Positions 24,705 to 33,193 of a stretch of DNA of 64,000 nt are shown here, piece after piece; position 1 is the stretch's first letter; every line of letters starts with the position of its first letter. This DNA is from an uncultured Rhodocyclaceae bacterium (GTDB taxonomy: Bacteria > Pseudomonadota > Gammaproteobacteria > Burkholderiales > Rhodocyclaceae). Both the position numbers and the translations under genes were made by a program. The stretch covers positions 195,103 through 259,102 of the forward strand of contig CAKQRL010000001.1 of NCBI GenBank assembly GCA_934271525.1, given 5' to 3'. The notes below the pieces were generated by a model. The model was not told where the DNA came from. It did no database searches and worked only from the letters and a program-made list of their open reading frames with translations.

Positions 24705-26240
24705 ATGCACAAAATTTTGATTTTGGATTTTGGCTCGCAATTTTCTAAACTCATCGCGCGGCGCGTGCGGGAGTTGCAGGTTTATTGCGAAATTCACCCG
24801 TTTGACGTCTCTGAATCCTTTATCCGCAATTTTGCGCCCAAAGGCATTATTTTGTCGGGCGGACCAAATTCCGTTAATGATAGCGACTTTAAAGCGCCTG
24901 AAATTGTTTTTAAACTGGGCGTGCCGGTTTTAGGCATTTGCTACGGTATGCAAACAATGGCAACACAGTTGGGCGGTGCGGTTGAAAAATCCGCCACGCG
25001 CGAGTTTGGTTCTGCGCGCATCAATATTTCTGCCGAATCGCCTTTGTTTTCTTCGGTTTTGGAGGGCGCCAACTTTTTGGACGTTTGGATGAGCCACGGC
25101 GACAAGGTTGTTGCCGCGCCAAGCGGTTTTAGCATCATCGCGCAAAACGAATCTTGCCCTATCGCCGCTTTTGCCGATGAAACCCGCCATTTTTACGGCT
25201 TACAATTCCACCCCGAAGTAACGCACACTTCACGCGGTGAGGCGATTTTTGAATCCTTTTTGCATACCATTTGCGGTTGCGACAACGCTTGGACAATGCC
25301 GCATTTTTTGGAAGAATCGGTGATTAAAATCCAAAAAGAAGTAGGCACAGATGAAGTGATTTTGGGGCTTTCGGGCGGCGTGGATTCTTCCGTTGTGGCA
25401 GCGCTTTTGCATCGCGCCATCGGCACGCAACTGACTTGCGTTTTTGTGGATAACGGGCTGTTGCGCTTAAACGAAGCACAACACGTTTTGGATACTTTTC
25501 GTGCGCATTTGGGCGCGCGCGTGGTGTTTGTTGATGCATCTGATCGCTTTATGAACGCTTTAAAGGGCATTAGTGATCCAGAAAAAAAACGCAAAATCAT
25601 CGGGCGCGAATTTGTTGCTGTTTTTGAAGAAGAAGCGCAAAAATTGCCAAAAGCCAAATGGTTGGCGCAAGGCACAATTTACCCAGACGTGATTGAATCG
25701 GCAAAAGGTTCAAAAGCACAAACAATTAAAAGCCACCACAACGTGGGCGGTTTGCCTGAAACCTTGAATTTAAAACTTTTGGAACCCTTAAAAGAGTTAT
25801 TCAAAGACGAAGTGCGGCGCTTGGGCGTGGCATTGGGGTTGCCTGAAAAAATGGTCTACCGCCATCCTTTTCCCGGGCCGGGCTTGGGCGTTAGAATTTT
25901 GGGCGAGGTAAAGCGCGAATTTGCGGATTTGTTGCGGCAGGCGGATGCCATTTTTATTGAAGAATTGGAAAAATCAGGCTGGTATTTAAAAACCAGCCAA
26001 GCCTTTGCGGTGTTTTTGCCGGTGAAGTCGGTAGGCGTGATGGGCGATGCGCGAACTTATGAATATGTTGTGGCTTTGCGCGCCGTGGAAACGCAAGATT
26101 TTATGACTGCCCGCTGGGCAGAATTGCCACACGCTTTGCTTGCCAAAATTAGCAACCGCATTATTAATGAAGTCTCGGGCATCAACCGCGTGGTCTATGA
26201 TATCTCCACCAAACCCCCCGCCACAATTGAATGGGAATAA
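24705..26240 (+). CDS. guaA: GMP synthase (glutamine-hydrolysing)
   Basis: 511 aa from ATG 24705 with AAAGGAAT upstream. Class I glutamine amidotransferase domain (LDFGSQFSKLIARRVRE, nucleophile Cys in GICYGMQ, FHPEV), then the ATP-pyrophosphatase domain (GLSGGVDSSVVAALLHRA) and the dimerisation domain (RHPFPGPGLGVRILGEV). The C-terminal ISTKPPATIEWE is canonical. It converts XMP to GMP. An in-frame GTG in the repeat arm at 24666 is not needed. Confidence 0.97.
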   Translation: MHKILILDFGSQFSKLIARRVRELQVYCEIHPFDVSESFIRNFAPKGIILSGGPNSVNDSDFKAPEIVFKLGVPVLGICYGMQTMATQLGGAVEKSATREFGSARINISAESPLFSSVLEGANFLDVWMSHGDKVVAAPSGFSIIAQNESCPIAAFADETRHFYGLQFHPEVTHTSRGEAIFESFLHTICGCDNAWTMPHFLEESVIKIQKEVGTDEVILGLSGGVDSSVVAALLHRAIGTQLTCVFVDNGLLRLNEAQHVLDTFRAHLGARVVFVDASDRFMNALKGISDPEKKRKIIGREFVAVFEEEAQKLPKAKWLAQGTIYPDVIESAKGSKAQTIKSHHNVGGLPETLNLKLLEPLKELFKDEVRRLGVALGLPEKMVYRHPFPGPGLGVRILGEVKREFADLLRQADAIFIEELEKSGWYLKTSQAFAVFLPVKSVGVMGDARTYEYVVALRAVETQDFMTARWAELPHALLAKISNRIINEVSGINRVVYDISTKPPATIEWE

Positions 26241-26251
26241 AAACCAAATAT

Positions 26252-26283
26252 CCACGGTAAACGCAAATTTTTTTGCGTTTGCC

Positions 26284-26287
<4 letters not shown>
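26252..26287. repeat. Dispersed paired repeat, short (25-bp) spacing, degenerate
   Basis: CCACGGTAAAC at 26252 and GTTTGCCGTGA at 26277 (two mismatches). The core extends the hairpin: ACGCAAA T-run GCGT. The GTG in the right arm is a possible fkbM start. Confidence 0.75.
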
Positions 26288-27189
<902 letters not shown>

Positions 27190-27200
27190 TTTTCAAAATT

Positions 27201-27240
27201 CCACGGTAAACGTTTTGTTTTTTATCGCTGTTGATCGTGA
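27201..27240. repeat. Dispersed paired repeat, short (29-bp) spacing, degenerate right arm
   Basis: CCACGGTAAAC at 27201 and GTTGATCGTGA at 27230. First of two elements in the fkbM/hxlR convergent gap. Confidence 0.7.
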
Positions 27241-27262
27241 AAAGTCATTTTTTCGCAAAAAT

Positions 27263-27311
27263 CCACGGTAAACGCTAAAAAGTTTTGACAAAAAGAATCC
27301 GTTCACCGTGG
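27263..27311. repeat. Dispersed paired repeat, 38-bp spacing class
   Basis: CCACGGTAAAC at 27263 and GTTCACCGTGG at 27301, core A5-G-T4-GAC-A5. Confidence 0.9.
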
Positions 27312-27330
27312 ATTTTGGTTGTTTTGAAAA

Positions 27331-27672
27331 TCAGCTTTCGTTTTTGTAGCTTTTTCCCCAAGCGGAAAGGCTCTCCAAAATGGTGTTGAGTGATTCGCCT
27401 AATGGCGTAAGCGCGTATTCCACTTTGGGTGGAACTTCGGCAAAAACCTTGCGTTTGACGATTTTCGCTTCTTCCAACTCGCGCAAGTTTTGCGTTAAAA
27501 CCTTTTGCGAAATGCTTTGATTTTTGGTGTGCGAGACCGATTTTTTCAATTCGCCAAAACGCATTTTGCCTGCCAACAAATCGCGGATAATCAAAAACTT
27601 CCATTTGTTGCCAATGATATTGAGCGTCGTTTCAATCGGGCAGGGTGAAAAATATTTTTTCTTTGTAGTCAT
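27331..27672 (-). CDS. HxlR-type winged-helix regulator
   Basis: 113 aa. N-terminal CPIETTLNIIGNKWKFLIIRDL is the HxlR signature, then the wing region and ALTPLGESLNTILESLSAWG. The conserved cysteine near the start (SPCPIE) is where some HxlR members sense electrophiles or oxidants. It is divergent from the cupin gene, which it probably controls together with itself. Confidence 0.9.
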   Translation of the reverse strand: MTTKKKYFSPCPIETTLNIIGNKWKFLIIRDLLAGKMRFGELKKSVSHTKNQSISQKVLTQNLRELEEAKIVKRKVFAEVPPKVEYALTPLGESLNTILESLSAWGKSYKNES

Positions 27673-27801
27673 TGTAATTCCTAAAAGGTATCCAAAAGGT
27701 GCTTATCGCATAAAAAAGTGCTTACTTGTTTTTATGTATCAACACGTCTAAATTAAAGCTACCCGCTGTTGGGTTGTCAAGCATTTTAAAAGGATATTGC
27801 A
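27673..27801. promoter_or_regulatory. Divergent hxlR/cupin promoter region
   Basis: Contains two direct copies of AAAAGGTGCTTA / AAAAAGTGCTTA (about 27694 and 27714), a plausible operator for the HxlR regulator. An AAAAGGA ribosome site precedes the cupin ATG. No dispersed repeat occurs here, as in most divergent gaps. Confidence 0.5.
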
Positions 27802-28149
27802 ATGAAAAAATTCAGCAAAATTACGTTGGAAACTACGCCGCGTGTGGAATTGAAGGAAACCTTGTCGCTAACAGGGTGTGAGATTTCGCACAATATTTTG
27901 AAAGCCGGGCAGGCGGTGCCTTTTTTTCACGCGCATAAAGAAAATGAAGAGATTTATTTCTTCATTGAAGGCAACGGAGCGATGGTGTTGGATGGTGAAA
28001 AAATCGCCGTTGGGAAAAATGACATTCTCAGGGTGTCGCCGCCTGTGATGCGCAAGATGCGTGCTGTTACGGATTTGCGTTATTTGTGCATTCAAGTTAA
28101 AGAAAATTCTTTGACGCAGTGGACGAAGGAAGACGCGATTTGCGCATAA
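27802..28149 (+). CDS. Small cupin-domain protein
   Basis: 115 aa single cupin. Metal motif 1 is HAHKENEEIYFFIEGNG (HxH plus Glu). Motif 2, around ILRVSPPVMRKMRAV, lacks an obvious His, so metal binding may be incomplete. It probably acts as a small dioxygenase-, isomerase- or stress-related cupin in the cytoplasm. Divergent from the HxlR regulator, which suggests induction by a small toxic compound. Confidence 0.85.
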   Translation: MKKFSKITLETTPRVELKETLSLTGCEISHNILKAGQAVPFFHAHKENEEIYFFIEGNGAMVLDGEKIAVGKNDILRVSPPVMRKMRAVTDLRYLCIQVKENSLTQWTKEDAICA

Positions 28150-28161
28150 ATCTTTGATTTT

Positions 28162-28199
28162 ACACGGTAAACTTCAAAAAAATTGCGGGTTTACCGTGG
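28162..28199. repeat. Dispersed paired repeat, 27-bp spacing class
   Basis: ACACGGTAAAC at 28162 (one mismatch) and GTTTACCGTGG at 28189. The 16-bp core with C-A7-TT resembles that of the element at 11483. Confidence 0.85.
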
Positions 28200-28247
28200 A
28201 TTTTTGTTTTTGTAAAATAAAGCCGTTTTTTTTAAAGGAGCTAAAAA

Positions 28248-28448
28248 ATGGATAAATTGTTTGCTGATATGACTCCCGAAGAATACGAAGCGGTGATGGC
28301 AGAAATTGAAGAGCAAGACAGAGAACAGCGCGCAGAATGGGAAGCAATGATGGAAATTGTGTGCGAAGTGCAATGGATAGAGCAGATTTTGGATAGCGTT
28401 GCTGCGGATTTTGAAAAAGATTCCGGGCTTTATATGCGCTTTTATTAA
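28248..28448 (+). CDS. Small acidic protein of unknown function
   Basis: 66 aa, rich in Glu and Asp and probably one helical hairpin: MDKLFADMTPEEYEAVMAEI, then a Glu/Arg stretch and VCEVQWIEQILDSVAADFE. A good ribosome site (AAAGGAGC) lies 7 bp before the ATG, and an intrinsic terminator follows at 28486, so it is a real transcription unit. I do not recognise the family. Confidence 0.7.
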   Translation: MDKLFADMTPEEYEAVMAEIEEQDREQRAEWEAMMEIVCEVQWIEQILDSVAADFEKDSGLYMRFY

Positions 28449-28485
28449 AACGAAAAGTCGCTGTGCGATTTTTTGCAGATAAAAG

Positions 28486-28512
28486 AAAACCCCGCATTCT
28501 GCGGGGTTTTTT
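28486..28512. terminator. Bidirectional intrinsic terminator
   Basis: AAAACCCCGC - ATTCT - GCGGGGTTTTTT. Serves the small acidic protein gene (plus) and phaC (minus), which converge here. Confidence 0.92.
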
Positions 28513-28547
28513 GATTCGGTTTTAAAACCTAAAACTTTTGAAAGCGC

Positions 28548-30281
28548 TTACACCGCGCGCACTTTTACATAAGAGCCGGGCGCGGCTTCCAAAGGTTTGT
28601 ATTGCGCATTGCCCAAAGTTTTGGGTGGCGTTTGTTCTTTGCCTTGCAAAGGTTTGTTCCAAGCGGCCCAATCTTTCCACCAGCTGCCGGGATGTTCCGA
28701 AGCACCTTCATACCAACTTTGTGCATCTTCGTTCAAATTTTCATTCGTCCAGTAGCTGCGTTTGTCTTTTTTGGCGGGATTGACTGTTCCTGCCACGTGA
28801 CCAGAAGCGCCCAAAACAAAACGCATATTGCCACTTAAAATGCGTGTGCTTTGGTAAGCAGAAGTCCAAAACACAATGTGGTCTTCTTTGGCGGCAAACA
28901 AATAAGTGGGGCAATCAATTTTGCCCAAATCCACTTTCTCACCGCAAACGGTGACTTTGCCCGGCACGCGCAAATTGTTGTCGTAATAAGTGTTGCGGAT
29001 ATACCAACAACCAAAAGGCCCTGCCATATTCGTGGAGTCGGAATTCCAATAAAGAATATCAAAAGCGGCTGGTTTTTCGCCTTTTAAGTAATTGTTGACC
29101 ACGTAACTCCAAACCAAATCATTGGGTTTCAAAAAGGAGAAGGTGTTTTGCAAATCGCGCGCGGGTAATAATCCGCCTTTGCCGATGGTGGCATCGCGCG
29201 TTGCCAAAAAGTTGGCATCAATCATCAAACCAATATCACCCGTGTCAGAAAAATCCAACAAAGTGGTCAACAGCGTTAAGGAATGGGCAATTTTTTCACC
29301 GCGCGCCGCCAAAACAGCCAAAGCCGTGCAAAGCATTGTGCCGCCCACGCAAAAGCCCAAAACGTTGATATCTTTGGCACCAGTTACATTTTGCACAATG
29401 TGCATGGTGTCAATAATGCCTTTTTCAATAAAATCATCCCAAGTGAGTTTGCATTGCGGGTCGGTTGGGTTAATCCAAGAAACCAAGAAAACGGTGTTGC
29501 CTTGCTCAATCAAATAACGCACAAGGGAATTATCCGGTTGCAAATCCAAAATGTAGAATTTGTTAATAGAAGGCGGCACCACCAAAAGCGGACGCGCGCC
29601 CACTTTTTCGGTTAAAGGTTTGTATTGAATGAGCTGCATCACTTCATTTTGAAAAATCACACTGCCTTCTGTGGTTGCCAGATTTTTGCCGATTTCAAAA
29701 GCGGATTCATCGGTCATAGAAATGCGGCCTTTTTGCATATCGCCCAACAGGTTGTTGATGCCATCGGTAATGCTTTGACCGCGCGTTTCCATGGCTTTTT
29801 GGATAAATTCCGGATTGGTTGCCGCAAAATTAGAAGGCGAAAAAGCATCGCCGATTTGCGTTGCCAAAAAGCGCATTTTTTCTCTTGCGCGCTCATCTTC
29901 TGTGGGCACCGATTCCACCAAACGATTGAGCATTTCCACATTCAATAAATAAGATTGATAAAGGTATTCGTAATATGGATTTTTATGCCACGCTTCACCT
30001 TGAAAACGGCGGTCTTTATCGGCGCCAGCAACTTTAAAAGTTGGTTCAATGCCTTGTTGTTTTTGCATAATGGATTGCCAAAGTTCCATTTGCTTTAAAG
30101 CATATTCGCGTTGCAAGTTGGTTACCAGTTGTGCTTCTTGTGGAATTTGCACATTGGCATTGTTCATAGAACTCATTTGACCAACTGCACCCATAAATTG
30201 TTGAAGCATATTTTGCCCGGCTTGCATAAATTGCGCCGCATTTTGTAAAAAATCTGTGCCCGAATTGGTTTCTTGCGTCAT
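28548..30281 (-). CDS. phaC: Class I poly(3-hydroxyalkanoate) synthase PhaC
   Basis: 577 aa. The N-terminal domain has FQGEAWHKNPYYEYLYQSYLL. The catalytic alpha/beta-hydrolase domain carries the lipase-like box GFCVGG with nucleophile C311, the WNSDSTNM segment, the catalytic Asp region FAAKEDHIVFW and catalytic His in GASGHVAG. It polymerises hydroxyacyl-CoA on granules. The length fits class I, which acts without PhaE/PhaR subunits. A TTGCACTGCA motif upstream is shared with the phasin gene. Confidence 0.96.
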   Translation of the reverse strand: MTQETNSGTDFLQNAAQFMQAGQNMLQQFMGAVGQMSSMNNANVQIPQEAQLVTNLQREYALKQMELWQSIMQKQQGIEPTFKVAGADKDRRFQGEAWHKNPYYEYLYQSYLLNVEMLNRLVESVPTEDERAREKMRFLATQIGDAFSPSNFAATNPEFIQKAMETRGQSITDGINNLLGDMQKGRISMTDESAFEIGKNLATTEGSVIFQNEVMQLIQYKPLTEKVGARPLLVVPPSINKFYILDLQPDNSLVRYLIEQGNTVFLVSWINPTDPQCKLTWDDFIEKGIIDTMHIVQNVTGAKDINVLGFCVGGTMLCTALAVLAARGEKIAHSLTLLTTLLDFSDTGDIGLMIDANFLATRDATIGKGGLLPARDLQNTFSFLKPNDLVWSYVVNNYLKGEKPAAFDILYWNSDSTNMAGPFGCWYIRNTYYDNNLRVPGKVTVCGEKVDLGKIDCPTYLFAAKEDHIVFWTSAYQSTRILSGNMRFVLGASGHVAGTVNPAKKDKRSYWTNENLNEDAQSWYEGASEHPGSWWKDWAAWNKPLQGKEQTPPKTLGNAQYKPLEAAPGSYVKVRAV

Positions 30282-30312
30282 TTTGACCTCACTTCGTTGA
30301 ATGTGGAAAAGG

Positions 30313-30328
30313 GCATTGTGCAGTGCAA
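30313..30328 (-). promoter_or_regulatory. Candidate PhaR-type operator upstream of phaC
   Basis: On the minus strand this reads TTGCACTGCACAATGC, 32-47 bp before the phaC ATG. The core TTGCACTGCA recurs before the phasin gene. PhaR repressors bind TGC-rich sites; assignment is inference. Confidence 0.5.
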
Positions 30329-30380
30329 CTTAAACAATGTCAATTTAAAACAAAATAGCTTTAAAAATCAAAGTTTTAGC

Positions 30381-31130
30381 CTATCCATGCCCGTGGCCAA
30401 TCAATTGTTGCACTGCAAAAATTGAGAGAATTCCAAAGATAATTAAAAGAATTTGCAATGCGGCACTTTTTAAATCGGTTTTGTGGTGAAGCCCGGGAAT
30501 CAAATCCGCCATCGCCACATAAATCATACTTGCGGCAGCAACGCCCAAAAACAAGGGCAAAATCTCGTGCAATTCGCCCAACATTAAATATGCCAAGGCG
30601 GCGCCCAAAATCATTGTGGCGTTTGAAATAAAGTTGAACACAATGGCGCGTTTTAGGCTGTAACCCGAATGGCGCAAAATCAAAAAATCGCCAATTTCTT
30701 GCGGAATTTCGTGCGCGATAATCGCCAACATTGTTACCCAACCGATTGTGGCATTTTCCAAAAAAGCGGCGGCAATCAACACGCCGTCAGCAAAGTTGTG
30801 GAAAGCATCCCCGATTAAAATCAACACGCCCGCGCGGTGTGGCGTGGGCGAATGGGTTTCGCAATGATTGTGGTGGCAATGTCGCCACAAAACGAGTTTT
30901 TCCAAAATAAAAAAGCCCAAAATGCCGCCAAGCAAAATAATGGAAAGTTGGTGCGCATCGGTTTCTTCAAAGGCGTGCGGCAGAATTTCCAAAAAAGCGG
31001 CACCAAGCAAAGCGCCGATGGCATAACAAATTAACAAATGCAAATGCCGCGCACGCAAGCCCACCAAAGCGCCAACAGCAACGCTAACGGTGCAAACAAA
31101 AAAAGCGGCTAATAAGATCCAAAAAAACAT
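30381..31130 (-). CDS. ZIP family divalent metal transporter
   Basis: 249 aa with seven or eight helices. Metal-pathway motifs HNFADGVLIAAAFLE and HEIPQEIGDFLIL are the helix IV/V signatures. A His-rich loop (WRHCHHNHCETHSPTPHRAG) lies between helices III and IV, and the C-terminus is GHGHG. It probably imports zinc or iron into the cytoplasm. The ZIP layout is clear; metal preference is not. No Zur or Fur box was identified. Confidence 0.9.
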   Translation of the reverse strand: MFFWILLAAFFVCTVSVAVGALVGLRARHLHLLICYAIGALLGAAFLEILPHAFEETDAHQLSIILLGGILGFFILEKLVLWRHCHHNHCETHSPTPHRAGVLILIGDAFHNFADGVLIAAAFLENATIGWVTMLAIIAHEIPQEIGDFLILRHSGYSLKRAIVFNFISNATMILGAALAYLMLGELHEILPLFLGVAAASMIYVAMADLIPGLHHKTDLKSAALQILLIIFGILSIFAVQQLIGHGHG

Positions 31131-31178
31131 GGTCGGGTTAAGAAAAAGAAAAAAGGTGATTATAAAGATTGCAATTTC

Positions 31179-31227
31179 CCACGGTAAACTCCAAAAAATT
31201 TTGAAAAAAATGCGGCGTTTACCGTGG
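31179..31227. repeat. Dispersed paired repeat, 38-bp spacing class, forms the kdsB stop
   Basis: CCACGGTAAAC at 31179 and GTTTACCGTGG at 31217. Read on the minus strand the right arm gives CCA CGG TAA, which ends kdsB (…Pro-Arg-stop). Confidence 0.92.
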
Positions 31228-31986
31228 AAAATCGCGTTTTTTTAAACGGGATTTTAAAATTTGGCGCACATGCTCGGCATCTTCCAAGGTATCCACGCCA
31301 ACAAAATCGCCATTTTTTAAAATGGCCAAGGCAATTTTTTCGCCGTGCCAGAGTGTGCGCAACTGCTCCAACATTTCTATTTTTTCCAAAGGCGATGGCG
31401 GCAATTCCAAAAATCGTTTGACGAAAGCGGCGCGGTAGGCGTATAAGCCGATATGCTTGAAAGCCGCGCAGGGCATGGCATTGGGATTATCGCGCGAGAA
31501 AGGAATTGCTGCGCGCGAAAAATAAAGCGCCTCATTTTTTTGATTGGCAACCACTTTGACGTTATTGGGATTTTGAAAAGCCGCAAAATCTTTAAAAGGT
31601 GTTGCCAAAGTTGCCATTGCCGCGCCAGATTTTTCCAAAGTTGTTGCCACCAAATTGAGCGCTTCGGGGTTCATCAACGGTTCATCGCCTTGCAAATTCA
31701 CAATGATTTCATCATTCAAAAAACCTTGCAATTTCAAGGCTTGCGCCAAACGTTCCGTGCCGTTTTGGTGGTGTTTGTCGGTTAAAACGGCGGCGATGTT
31801 GTGTTGCTGGCAAGTGTGCAGAATTTTTTCATCATCGCAAGCCACCACCACGCTTAGGGCGTTGGATTGCAAAGCAATTTGCGCCACGCGCACAATCATT
31901 GGAATGCCGTTTAAATCAATAAGCGGCTTTTGTGGCAAGCGAGTGGATTCTAATCGCGCGGGAATAAAAACGTGAAAATCAGGCAT
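31219..31986 (-). CDS. kdsB: CMP-KDO synthetase (3-deoxy-manno-octulosonate cytidylyltransferase)
   Basis: 255 aa. The N-terminal nucleotide motif IPARLESTRLPQKPLIDLNG, then NLQGDEPLMNP and the C-terminal VGVDTLEDAEHVRQIL are KdsB hallmarks. It activates KDO with CTP for LPS inner core synthesis. The final residues DFPR and the stop codon come from the dispersed repeat, so the element has redefined the gene end. Downstream of the two exported-protein genes on the same strand. Confidence 0.95.
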   Translation of the reverse strand: MPDFHVFIPARLESTRLPQKPLIDLNGIPMIVRVAQIALQSNALSVVVACDDEKILHTCQQHNIAAVLTDKHHQNGTERLAQALKLQGFLNDEIIVNLQGDEPLMNPEALNLVATTLEKSGAAMATLATPFKDFAAFQNPNNVKVVANQKNEALYFSRAAIPFSRDNPNAMPCAAFKHIGLYAYRAAFVKRFLELPPSPLEKIEMLEQLRTLWHGEKIALAILKNGDFVGVDTLEDAEHVRQILKSRLKKRDFPR

Positions 31987-32004
31987 TTTTGAAAAAAATG
32001 AAAC

Positions 32005-32015
32005 GTTGACCGTGG
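32005..32015. repeat. Dispersed repeat, single right arm
   Basis: GTTGACCGTGG followed by AAAA, preceded by T5-G-A7. Between kdsB start and the 32030 gene. Confidence 0.8.
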
Positions 32016-32029
32016 AAAACAGCGAAAAA

Positions 32030-32587
32030 TCAGGGTTTTTTCTGCGCAGATTCGGGTGATTTTGCTGATTCGTTGGATTTTTCCATTTTTGCCAACGATT
32101 CTTTTACCGCAGCGGCAATGCCTTGGGTAGAAGTTAAATTGATTTTAAGCGTAGCGCCTACAAAAGCGCGTTGGTCGGGCGTGTATTCGCTAAACGACGC
32201 GCTGCGCGCCAACAAGGCGTTGACTTCGTCATTCAATTTTTTGTATTTGCGCTCAAAATTTTTGCCGCTCAATTTGGCTGCATCTGAGGCGATTTGTTGT
32301 TCTAATGCCATATCTTCGGGCGACACTGCGGCAATGTAGTGCGCCATTTTTTTCATAATCTTGGTGAAATCGGCGTCAATTTTTTTTAAATCTTCTGTTG
32401 TCATTTTTTTATTAAGCCGCTCCAAAAGAGCGCTCAACTCGGCTTTTAAAGCGCGGTCTTCTGCCATACTTAAAGATATTGGCAGGTTTTCAATTGCCGC
32501 TGCGGCTTTTTTTTCTGCCGAATTGTTTTGCTCTGCAAAAACTGGCAATGCCAAAAATGCGGCGCACAAAATTGCAATGGTTTTCAT
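32030..32587 (-). CDS. Exported protein of unknown function (paralogue A)
   Basis: 185 aa with a clear Sec signal peptide (MKTIAILCAAFLALPVFA, cleavage about residue 18). The mature part is helical and charged. The block KYKKLNDEVNALLARSASF-SEYTPDQRAFVGATLKINL aligns with the neighbouring lipoprotein (FKNEMEILQANLELNKNF-ADYTLDERNYLASEFQFGI), so the two genes look like diverged tandem duplicates. Family not recognised. 14 bp after the lipoprotein gene, same strand. Confidence 0.75.
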   Translation of the reverse strand: MKTIAILCAAFLALPVFAEQNNSAEKKAAAAIENLPISLSMAEDRALKAELSALLERLNKKMTTEDLKKIDADFTKIMKKMAHYIAAVSPEDMALEQQIASDAAKLSGKNFERKYKKLNDEVNALLARSASFSEYTPDQRAFVGATLKINLTSTQGIAAAVKESLAKMEKSNESAKSPESAQKKP

Positions 32588-32601
32588 TTGAAATCTCCTT
32601 T

Positions 32602-33147
32602 TTAATAAATGCGTTGTTGCAAAGATTGCTGTGCAAGTGTTGCCATTTTTAAGAAAATGGCTTCAATGCCAAATTGAAATTCGGATGCCAAATAATTGCG
32701 TTCATCCAAAGTGTAATCGGCAAAATTTTTGTTCAATTCCAAGTTGGCTTGCAAAATTTCCATCTCGTTTTTGAATTTTTTGTTAAAACCTTCTTCGCCC
32801 AATTTTTGGCGTGCGTCTGCCAAATCCCACAATTCGGTTGGTTTGAGCGCCAGCACATAACGTTGCCAAAATGCCGCGCGGCGTTCCATTTTTTTGGCGT
32901 ATTCGCTTAAATCTTGCGCGTGCATTTGCAAAATGCCCTCAGAACCTCGGCTTGTTACTTCGCCCAATTCTTTGTAAAAAGCTTGAAATTCGGTTGTAGA
33001 TAAAGCCTGCGGCAAATCGCGCGCTGTTGATTTTGTTGCGGTGTAAGGAATTTTGGCAACCGTAAAGTTTTCCGGTTTTTCATAAGTGGGCGCTGATGCG
33101 CAAGCCACAAGAATGCTTGCTGCAAAACCCAAAAAAATATTTTTCAT
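32602..33147 (-). CDS. Lipoprotein of unknown function (paralogue B)
   Basis: 181 aa. The signal peptide ends in a lipobox, LVAC, with the lipidated Cys near residue 16 followed by ASA, which favours outer-membrane sorting. The mature domain is helical, with a C-terminal block shared with the downstream exported protein (YTLDERNYLASEF). No known family recognised. It may form an envelope pair with its paralogue, perhaps in the same operon as kdsB. Confidence 0.78.
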   Translation of the reverse strand: MKNIFLGFAASILVACASAPTYEKPENFTVAKIPYTATKSTARDLPQALSTTEFQAFYKELGEVTSRGSEGILQMHAQDLSEYAKKMERRAAFWQRYVLALKPTELWDLADARQKLGEEGFNKKFKNEMEILQANLELNKNFADYTLDERNYLASEFQFGIEAIFLKMATLAQQSLQQRIY

Positions 33148-33176
33148 TCAAGATTCCTTTTTCAAAAAAATTTTCA

Positions 33177-33187
33177 GTTGACCGTGG
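33177..33187. repeat. Dispersed repeat, single right arm
   Basis: GTTGACCGTGG followed by AAAAAA, preceded by TTTTTCA7T4C, between the thiC stop and the lipoprotein start. Confidence 0.8.
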
Positions 33188-33193
33188 AAAAAA

